Below are positions 35,730 through 41,766 of a DNA stretch of 41,766 bases, in pieces (position 1 is the first letter of the stretch; every line of letters begins with the position of its first letter). The stretch comes from CAYRFQ01 sp964423615. Lineage in GTDB: Bacteria > Planctomycetota > Planctomycetia > Gemmatales > Gemmataceae. The notes beneath the pieces are model-generated. The model was not told where the DNA came from, made no database searches, and saw only the letters and a program-made list of their open reading frames with translations. The DNA lies in NCBI GenBank assembly GCA_964423615.1, contig CAYRFQ010000068.1, forward strand, positions 1 to 41,766. The letters run 5' to 3'. The position numbers and the translations under genes were made by a program.

Positions 35730-36635
35730 CTATTTTCCACGCTTCGCCAGTTGGGCAAGGAGCAAAGGGGAAACGGATGGGGTAAAGGGATGAATGGAGC
35801 CATCGGCCTTGAGGAACAAACAGACTTGATTGCCGTGGTAGCTTCCGAAATTGTTCCGGAACGGGTCGAGTCGAGATGCCGCAAGTTCGTGACTTGACCC
35901 GGCAACGCGGGCATAACTGGAAGGATTGTCGCCGTTGTATAACGACCCATCACCCGTCGACGCCTTACAAGTCTCTTCATGCACGAGGTGTTTTTCGCCC
36001 ACGAGCAAGGTATTGCTCTGGCCGCGAACAAGATCATTTTGTGCCGTTCGAGATTTCCATTTGAGGATTCGATCGTCCTTTCGCTCAAGAACTTTCGCAG
36101 GAATGATGGCTCCGTTGGCGCTATCCGTCGCCCACAACTTCTCCAAAGACCCATCACCCATACAGACTCCGTAATCCCCGAGACCACCCGGAACGTGCGT
36201 CTGTTTGGCGTTCTCGCCGTCCCCTTCCACACTCACCAGCGATGGACGCTTGCGAGTCGGACAGAAGTAGATGCTCAGTACGGCTTGGCGAGGCTGCTTG
36301 GGTTGTTGGACATAGGGCTTCGATAAGTCCCATTTGTTGAGGAGTTCGCGTTCGGTCGTGGGAAGCATGGGGACGAGGACGACGGCCCAGCTCGCATAGC
36401 CCGGCGCAATGTGACTTGGTGGATAGTTGTCGTTTTGCTGATGGTATGTTTGGATGCCGTCGCCGACTAACTTCAGATTATTCGTACACCTCAATCGAGC
36501 CGACGTTTCCCAGTAGTGCTGCAAACCGACCACCACCAATCCGCTGACGGCAACGACCAAGACACCCACCGCAACAACTTCCAATCGGGTGATTCCGGGA
36601 CGCGAGAGAGATGATGCAAATCTGTTCGAAAGCAT
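35730..36635 (-). CDS. DUF1559 domain (H-X9-DG) protein with prepilin-like N-terminus
   Basis: The 301-residue product has a degenerate type IV prepilin leader: RPGITRLEVVAVGVLVVAVS, with Gly14, Ile15 at the cleavage point and Glu19 in the +5 position, then a hydrophobic helix. The globular part has RCTNNLKLVGDGIQTYHQ and ASWAVVLVPMLP, both standard in DUF1559 proteins. The C-terminus ends with YHGNQVCLFLKADGSI, the H-x9-DG motif. Planctomycetes often have dozens of such proteins, thought to form pseudopilin-like envelope structures; function is unproven. It is 24 bases downstream of the TPR lipoprotein gene on the same strand, so co-transcription is likely. Confidence 0.92.
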   Translation of the reverse strand: MLSNRFASSLSRPGITRLEVVAVGVLVVAVSGLVVVGLQHYWETSARLRCTNNLKLVGDGIQTYHQQNDNYPPSHIAPGYASWAVVLVPMLPTTERELLNKWDLSKPYVQQPKQPRQAVLSIYFCPTRKRPSLVSVEGDGENAKQTHVPGGLGDYGVCMGDGSLEKLWATDSANGAIIPAKVLERKDDRILKWKSRTAQNDLVRGQSNTLLVGEKHLVHEETCKASTGDGSLYNGDNPSSYARVAGSSHELAASRLDPFRNNFGSYHGNQVCLFLKADGSIHPFTPSVSPLLLAQLAKRGK

Positions 36636-36659
36636 GGTTCGACAACATCAGAACGAAGA

Positions 36660-37742
36660 TCAGGGTTGCGAAGGCGTATCAACAACGGAGTTCACTTCCA
36701 TCGACAGCTTTCGACGAACTTCCGGAGAGACCAGAGGACCACCAGCTGGATCGAGTTCCAGGAACGTTTCGTAATCCTTCCTGGCTTTACCATATTCTCC
36801 AGTCTGAAAATAGTTGTGTCCGCGGTTACAGTAAGCACGAGCAAATTTTGGGTCCAGTTCGATAGCTCTCGAGAAGTCTGCCAGGGCGTCCTTGTGTTTG
36901 TTGATCTCGCCGTAGATGGCTCCTCTGTTGTTATAAGCTTCCGCGTCCTGGGCATCGAGATGGATGGCCTTGTTCAAATTGGTGAGAGCCTTGCGATATT
37001 GTTTCCGTTGAAAATACGCAGTCCCCAAGTTGGCGTAACCTTTGGGGTTCGTGGGGTCGAGCTTGGTCACTTGTTGGAAGTCCGCCAGGGCCTCGGGAAA
37101 GTCCCCATTCATGTAGTAAACGTGTCCCCGTTTGGCATACCCTTCGATCAAGGTAATGTCCAACTTGAGTGCCCGATCCAGGTCCGTCAGTGCTTTTTCC
37201 AAATCATTTTTGTAGAGCCAAACGGTTGCCCGTTGTAAGTACGCCTGGGCATCCCGATTGTTCAGTTCCACAGCCTTGTTGAGATCGGCAAGGCTTTTGT
37301 CCAGCGCTCCCATTGTCAGATGACAACACGCTCGGTTGAAGTAAGCTGCCGCAGAAGCAAGATCGAGGCGTATCGTGTCGGTGTAATCGGCAACGGCCTC
37401 GGGAAACTGCTCGATTTGCGTATGGATCAGTCCGCGATGGAAGTAAGCCTTGGGAGTCGGTTTCACCGCGATTGAGTGATTGAGATCTTGGAGGGCTTCT
37501 TGCGTCATGCCCTTTTTGTGATAAAGAAGGCCTCGTTGGCGGAGTGCAATGTGGTCATTCGGATTCGAGGCAATGGCCGCAGACAGTGTTTCCAGAGAAG
37601 CCGGAACGTTCGTCGGGCTTCTCTCCTGAGGCACAACGAAACCTTCAACGTTGGTCAACTCCGGAACGTCTTGTTCCGAGGAACAACCCACAACGACTAA
37701 CAACACGAGCGGGAGGAGATACCTCTTCACGGTCGGCTCCAT
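36660..37742 (-). CDS. TPR-repeat lipoprotein
   Basis: The 360-residue product has a lipoprotein signal, MKRYLLPLVLLVVVGCSS, with VVVGC as the lipobox. Eight TPR units follow (about 60-345), each with the AYxNRG / ALxDLxxAIxLDP-type pattern. TPR proteins scaffold protein complexes; several planctomycete envelope proteins share this form. The frame starts at ATG 37742, but a GTG at 37730 has AGGATGGAG upstream and gives the typical signal sequence, so it may be the true start. It lies just upstream of the DUF1559 gene. Confidence 0.9.
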   Translation of the reverse strand: MEPTVKRYLLPLVLLVVVGCSSEQDVPELTNVEGFVVPQERSPTNVPASLETLSAAIASNPNDHIALRQRGLLYHKKGMTQEALQDLNHSIAVKPTPKAYFHRGLIHTQIEQFPEAVADYTDTIRLDLASAAAYFNRACCHLTMGALDKSLADLNKAVELNNRDAQAYLQRATVWLYKNDLEKALTDLDRALKLDITLIEGYAKRGHVYYMNGDFPEALADFQQVTKLDPTNPKGYANLGTAYFQRKQYRKALTNLNKAIHLDAQDAEAYNNRGAIYGEINKHKDALADFSRAIELDPKFARAYCNRGHNYFQTGEYGKARKDYETFLELDPAGGPLVSPEVRRKLSMEVNSVVDTPSQP

Positions 37743-37780
37743 CCTTTTCGGTCTGAAACTTTGAACACGTACCTACAAAC

Positions 37781-37810
37781 ACTTGCCGACGAGGATTCTT
37801 ATCGGCAAGT
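37781..37810. promoter_or_regulatory. 9-bp inverted repeat between divergent genes
   Basis: ACTTGCCGA (37781-37789) and TCGGCAAGT (37802-37810) flank a 12-base loop. It sits in the 366-base gap (37743-38108) before the TPR lipoprotein gene (minus) and the esterase gene (plus), where it could be an operator or a leader hairpin. No other sites are clear in the gap. Confidence 0.5.
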
Positions 37811-38108
37811 CATCAGTGGCATCTTTGATAAATCCCTTTTGATTGCCACATTCGCGCAAGTCTGACTCTTGTCAGTGGTCCGGAATGGGAACATGGAAAG
37901 TTCGAGGCCAACCCGAAACCCCAGCGAGTTTTCCCGGAACGGCGGACCATCCACGATTAAGCAACCCTTGGAACGCTCTGATTTCCTTGTCTCGGAACAA
38001 TTTCCGTATTCCGGTGTTATTAAGAACAACCGAAATCATGGCCATTCTTCGTCCCCGTTCGGCCACCGGCCCATCATTTTATCTTCCATTTCCAAAAGGA
38101 AACCCATT

Positions 38109-39467
38109 ATGCGTTTCGGAGTAACAATCATTCTTACCATGTTGGCCAGCACGGCGGTGCTCGGACAGTCTGGCTCCAAGCTCCAGAAGGCTTTCCAGCG
38201 TGTCGACGAAAACGACGATGGGAAACTCTCGGCGAAAGAAGTGAACCGTTTTTCGAAGCTCAAGACCCGCTTGAAAGGGGCCGACAAGGACGGCGACGGA
38301 TCGATTACGTTCGCCGAATTCCGAACGCAGATCATTCGAACGCTCAAATCGCCAGCAACCAAGACCGGCAAGCTCGGGGCTGGCAACCACCTTCGTGTTA
38401 TCCGCGTGGGAGAGTTGGAGCGTCGTTACCAAGTCTATGTCCCAGCCAAATATAAACCGGAACGAGCTACGCCAGTGATAGTGGCATTCCACGGTGGCGG
38501 TGGCAATCCGACAAGCATGATGCTGCTGAGCGGGTTGAACAAGAAGGCCGACGAGGCTGGATTCATCGTCGTCTATCCCTATGGGAGTGGCCTGAACAAA
38601 GATCGCTCCCTCACCTTCAACGGAGGAAACTGCTGCGGCTACGCCAGGCTCAGGAAGATCGACGACGTTGGATTTGTCCGTGCCTTGCTCGACGACCTGG
38701 CAAAGGCCGTGAACGTCGACGCAGATCGTGTGTTCGCAACGGGCATGTCCAACGGAGCCATCATGACCTATCTCGTGGCGTCCGAACTTTCCGACCGCAT
38801 TGCCGCCGTTGCTCCTGTGGGTGGCCCAATGGGAACGGACACCTGCACCCCAAAGCGACCGGTGGCGGTCATGCACTTCCACGGCACGGCCGACCAACTC
38901 GCTCCCTTCAAGGGCGGCCAGGGCAAGGGAACGTCCAAGGTCCCATCGTTCTTGCGGCCCAAGTTTTACTCCGTCGATCACTCCATCCAAAACTGGGTGA
39001 AGGCCAACGGCTGCGACGAAAAACCAAAAGTTGTGGCGTTGCCCGACAAGGCCAAAGACGGCCTGACGGTCACCAAAAAGAGTTGGGGCAACGGGAAGGA
39101 GGGCAGCGAAGTTGTCTTGATCGAGATCAAAGGAGGCGGTCACACATGGCCGGGCCAAAAGCCGCTCAGGGCCTTTCTTGGAAAGTCCACGATGGACATT
39201 TCGGCCAACGACATGATGTGGGAGTTCTTCCAGAAACACCCAAGGAAGCGGACACCCAAATCAAATTCAGCGCCAGCCGGGAAACCAGGCTCTCGCAAGT
39301 CGCTTCCGGTCGGACAAAAACGGCAACGCAAACCTCTTCAACTTCACAGAGTCTTCCGTCCTGGGGAGCCTAAACAACGGCCCTTCGAGTTGGTGTTTCA
39401 AACTGTGCCGAACAAAGTCCCTTCTGGGTTATTGCAGCCACGGCATTACTCTTCTTCATTGCCATAA
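38109..39467 (+). CDS. Secreted EF-hand / PHB-depolymerase-like esterase
   Basis: The 452-residue product starts with a signal peptide (MRFGVTIILTMLASTAVLGQ). Two EF-hand-like loops follow, DENDDGKLSAKE and DKDGDGSITFAE (about 32-72), suggesting calcium binding. Then comes an LpqC/PHB-depolymerase type esterase domain (about 95-375): oxyanion strand VAFHGGGGNP, nucleophile in GMSNGA, HGTADQLAPF for the acid, and GGGHTWPG for the histidine. The fold cleaves esters such as feruloyl, acetyl or hydroxyalkanoate. ATG 38109 follows AAAAGGAAACCCATT; the frame runs back to 37869 without a start. The last ~70 residues are basic and of low complexity and its 3' end overlaps the convergent GTPase gene by 22 bases. 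The true end may be near 39240. Confidence 0.9.
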   Translation: MRFGVTIILTMLASTAVLGQSGSKLQKAFQRVDENDDGKLSAKEVNRFSKLKTRLKGADKDGDGSITFAEFRTQIIRTLKSPATKTGKLGAGNHLRVIRVGELERRYQVYVPAKYKPERATPVIVAFHGGGGNPTSMMLLSGLNKKADEAGFIVVYPYGSGLNKDRSLTFNGGNCCGYARLRKIDDVGFVRALLDDLAKAVNVDADRVFATGMSNGAIMTYLVASELSDRIAAVAPVGGPMGTDTCTPKRPVAVMHFHGTADQLAPFKGGQGKGTSKVPSFLRPKFYSVDHSIQNWVKANGCDEKPKVVALPDKAKDGLTVTKKSWGNGKEGSEVVLIEIKGGGHTWPGQKPLRAFLGKSTMDISANDMMWEFFQKHPRKRTPKSNSAPAGKPGSRKSLPVGQKRQRKPLQLHRVFRPGEPKQRPFELVFQTVPNKVPSGLLQPRHYSSSLP

Positions 39468-41293
39468 AGCCCAACAATGCTCGCAGCTTTCTCCCTGGAT
39501 TCGAGCCACTCGGTGACTTCGCGAACTTCGGCTTGCATTTTCTCGATTTGTTTGCGTTCCTTGGCGAGTTGTTGCACAACCTCTCCAGGAATTCCGGTGT
39601 AAACCTTTTCGAGTTCGGTGTTCAATCGTTTCTCGAGGAGTTTGCGGAACTGACTGCGGATCGCGCTCCACCGAAGCGGTAAGAACAACACGATGAGTAC
39701 GTGCATCAGGAACATCGTCGCTGCCATTGCGGCAACCGGGACAAGGAAGTCTGAGAGATAGGGCGTCCTTTTGAGTTGCAAAATCTGCATGACCAACAAC
39801 CCGACTGTGACAACCAAAACGAGTGGTGGTAAAAAGTTGGCCAGAATCACGACGGTGTTCCGAATTCCTTTTCGCCAACCGGTTGGCTTGGTCCATTGGT
39901 GCTCGACCTGCCCGAGTACCTCGATGAGGGCCTGGGAGTAGCGTGAGCGCCAGTCGAGTTTCGCAGCTTCTTCGGTCGGCTCGTTCAACAAGTTGAGAGG
40001 AAAGCCTTGCTCGCTGGCCTGGACCAGTAACTTGTCGGAAAGGGCGTGCATGCTCGAATCGATGTGTTTCTCTCCGGCGGCCTGGGCACACGCCGAAGTG
40101 AACGTTTCCAAATTCCAATTCACCGGGGCAGCCGATTGCGTTTGCGACTTGGGCATCAAGGGAATGTGGTCACGCAACGAACTCCCGGCATACTTGATCT
40201 TGTTGACCAGAGCGAGATACCACGCCGTCACTCCCCAGAAGTACCCTTGTCGTTGGTTCGCGAAGTGGTGCTCGAGTTCTTTCTGATAAGGCTCGAGAGT
40301 GTCGAGCAAGATCTCGGCGTCTTGTGTCGCGGCTTCGCGGATTCGTTTGGTCCAGATGACCTTCGTTCTTTCGGCGGCTTTGGCCACGTCCGGAGGCATG
40401 GCGTTTTGCAGCGACCGTTGCAGTTGGTTGAGTGCCTGACTCACACCTCGCGCTTTGATCGCTTCGATTTCGAGCCGTGTCAGGCCCAGTTCCAACCAGT
40501 GGACGAGTTCTTCGAACTGTTCCCCTTCGGTCAACTCCTCTGTCGATTGGCCGTTGTTTTGGGCTCTATCGACCCAATACTGGGCACACGTTCGGAACAA
40601 CAATGGTTTTTCGAAACCTTCGTTCTGCAGGTCGGCGAGCAAATCCTCGTCGGGCCGGACGCCGTGGGTGTAGGCTTGCGAGCATCGATCCCACTTGTTC
40701 AACACGAACGCGAAGGCTCGCCGTTTACGTTGCTGCAGGAAGAGTTCCCAGCCGAGCTTGTCGTGATATTTTTCCTGGGACCCGACGTACAGGACAATAT
40801 CGGCGACGGGCATCACACGCATCATCGTATCGCGGTTCGCGAGGTCGTTGCTGTCCAGGTCGGGCGTATCCACGATGACTTTTTGGCGTAGCTCCGGGCG
40901 GTCGTGATGCACCAGACGGCAATGTTGGAGGGCCGGATCAAGCGTGTGCGACTGGACCGATTGGTGGTAGTAAACGACAGGATCACGCGTTGTCGGTCGG
41001 GCAAACGACGCTTGGGCGATCGGAACGCCACCCGCCAAGGCATTGAGTAAAGTCGATTTTCCGACCCCTGTACCCCCCATCAACATCACAACCAACAAGG
41101 GTTTTTCCTGGTCGAACGACTCGGCCTTGCGACCGAGGTCCGTGGCGATCCCGTCCAGGGTCGCTCGTGTAATCGTCGAGAGGGGATGATAATGCGGGAC
41201 GTCGAGCCACGCCCGCAGCGACGTGTGCAACGCTCGCAACGCCGGGGCCAGTGTTCGCAACAATGGTTCGTCGGTGACCGGTGCAGTTTCCAT
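39446..41293 (-). CDS. Membrane dynamin-like GTPase
   Basis: The 615-residue product has a GTPase domain: G1 GGTGVGKST (about 72-80), G3 DTPDLDS (about 142-148) and G4 NKWD (about 198-201). A helical middle section follows (about 240-440). Two membrane segments lie near 478-502 and 518-542. The C-terminus is a coiled coil (KERKQIEKMQAEVREVTEW). This layout is that of bacterial dynamin-like or YcjX/DUF3482-type GTPases acting at the membrane. It starts at ATG 41293; a TTG at 41299 also opens the frame. It is preceded on its strand by the partial gene at 41449. The gap contains three short hairpins. Its C-terminus overlaps the esterase gene on the opposite strand. Confidence 0.9.
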   Translation of the reverse strand: METAPVTDEPLLRTLAPALRALHTSLRAWLDVPHYHPLSTITRATLDGIATDLGRKAESFDQEKPLLVVMLMGGTGVGKSTLLNALAGGVPIAQASFARPTTRDPVVYYHQSVQSHTLDPALQHCRLVHHDRPELRQKVIVDTPDLDSNDLANRDTMMRVMPVADIVLYVGSQEKYHDKLGWELFLQQRKRRAFAFVLNKWDRCSQAYTHGVRPDEDLLADLQNEGFEKPLLFRTCAQYWVDRAQNNGQSTEELTEGEQFEELVHWLELGLTRLEIEAIKARGVSQALNQLQRSLQNAMPPDVAKAAERTKVIWTKRIREAATQDAEILLDTLEPYQKELEHHFANQRQGYFWGVTAWYLALVNKIKYAGSSLRDHIPLMPKSQTQSAAPVNWNLETFTSACAQAAGEKHIDSSMHALSDKLLVQASEQGFPLNLLNEPTEEAAKLDWRSRYSQALIEVLGQVEHQWTKPTGWRKGIRNTVVILANFLPPLVLVVTVGLLVMQILQLKRTPYLSDFLVPVAAMAATMFLMHVLIVLFLPLRWSAIRSQFRKLLEKRLNTELEKVYTGIPGEVVQQLAKERKQIEKMQAEVREVTEWLESREKAASIVGLYGNEEE

Positions 41294-41316
41294 GTGCAAA
41301 GTTGGTTTGAATTCCT

Positions 41317-41404
41317 CTTGGGACTATCGTCCCAAGCTGTGTTATGAGGTCTCTTCGGGACTGGACAAATGCCATCCCAAAACCAATTTTCTCGAGTCCC
41401 GAAG
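41317..41404. promoter_or_regulatory. Cluster of GGGAC/GTCCC hairpins upstream of the GTPase gene
   Basis: CTTGGGAC-TATC-GTCCCAAG is an 8-bp perfect hairpin (41317-41336). CTTCGGGACT (41353-41362) and AGTCCCGAAG (41395-41404) form a second perfect 10-bp pair with a loop of 32 bases. A third small one, GTCCC-TTC-GGGAC on the minus strand, lies at about 41397-41409. They share GGGAC/GTCCC, so they can pair alternatively. As they lie just upstream of the minus-strand GTPase ATG, an alternative-folding leader or an operator is possible. Confidence 0.5.
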
Positions 41405-41448
41405 GGACGATCGAAGTATATAGCTTGGAAAGAGAGTCCCAAGTCCAT

Positions 41449-41766
41449 TTAGTGCTCACTCTCGGAATTCGCTGGTCGAGCTTCGACACCAGTTGCCTGG
41501 TGTGGATTCTCGTTTTGCGATTGGACCGCCGTTTTCGAAGGATCGAGAGGGATTTCGCCCCGCTCGTTGATCTCAGTGTTGACGGCCGTGTTGAGTTCGT
41601 GCAATGACAGCGGAATTTGGTGTAACGCCTTTCGCAAACGCTGGAATTCCGATCCACCCGTTGCTGGCCACTCGATGAGCCAACCTGCCAGTGGGCCCGA
41701 GATGTGTTGAGCGACGAGCGTTTGTTGGCGAGCCCGAGCTTTTTCCTTTTGGGCGTTGACGTAACT
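41449..41766 (-). CDS. Partial gene, C-terminal 105 residues, cut by the window edge
   Basis: The frame is open from the right edge to the TGA at 41449. It begins SYVNAQKEKARARQQTLVAQ and contains GPLAGWLIEWPATGG and a tail rich in Asn/Glu/Pro. It ends in EARPANSESEH. The family is not recognised; a helical Lys/Gln-rich start fits a membrane-associated or GTPase-linked protein. It is on the same strand as the dynamin-like GTPase gene, 155 bases downstream, so the two may form one transcript. The rest of the gene lies outside the window. Confidence 0.7.
   Translation of the reverse strand, partial: SYVNAQKEKARARQQTLVAQHISGPLAGWLIEWPATGGSEFQRLRKALHQIPLSLHELNTAVNTEINERGEIPLDPSKTAVQSQNENPHQATGVEARPANSESEH

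Noticed and set aside
38079..39239. Minus-strand open frame of 386 codons
   Set aside because: Antisense to the esterase gene, which has clear catalytic motifs and a signal peptide.

Overview
The window reads as a chromosomal segment of a planctomycete (phylum Planctomycetota). The signs are a DUF1559 pseudopilin-like protein with an H-X9-DG type C-terminus, a giant SdrD/B-type repeat protein with an LEDR-type planctomycete N-terminus, a zinc-ribbon (MJ0042-like) plus WD40 membrane protein, many secreted proteins of unknown function, and a C30-type carotenoid cluster. Base composition looks uniform. I see no phage, transposase, integrase, CRISPR array, tRNA or rRNA.

Layout. 0.4-3.2 kb: dnaA, then a DoxX membrane protein and Dps, ending in a hairpin terminator. 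3.2-8.9 kb: a pigment locus with a TIGR04282-type glycosyltransferase on the minus strand, divergent from a tightly coupled desaturase / aldehyde dehydrogenase / desaturase operon that matches known C30 carotenoid gene clusters. 9-12.3 kb: two planctomycete proteins of unknown function. 12.3-12.8 kb: a gap between convergent genes holding seven 11-bp tandem repeats in helically phased A-tract DNA next to an AT-rich segment, the most striking non-coding signal here. 12.8-22.1 kb: MT-A70 methyltransferase, Gfo/Idh/MocA oxidoreductase, an NRDE protein coupled to a GH2-like beta-sandwich protein, a cluster of small membrane protein / sodium symporter / class IV aminotransferase, a secreted alpha/beta hydrolase and a lipoprotein. 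22.8-28.7 kb: one ~2000-residue surface protein with 14 SdrD/B-like domains and a DUF11 domain. 29.1-37.7 kb: zinc-ribbon/WD40 protein, uridine kinase, a P-loop-less BY-kinase-like protein beside an ExeA-like ATPase, a DUF1559 protein and a TPR lipoprotein. 38.1-41.8 kb: a secreted EF-hand/PHB-depolymerase-like esterase, a membrane dynamin-like GTPase, and a gene cut by the right edge.

Between the genes are several repeat families. A ~215-bp element occurs twice (21.25 and 35.4 kb). A 25-bp palindromic motif occurs at three loci (8.8, 22.3, 35.3 kb). There is a 29-bp-arm hairpin at 32.64 kb, a nested inverted/direct repeat at 22.4 kb and a 3 x 13-bp tandem repeat at 22.56 kb. These, the 11-bp array and the degenerate BY-kinase are the best candidates for something undescribed. 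All functions are inferred from motifs read by eye; no database search was run.
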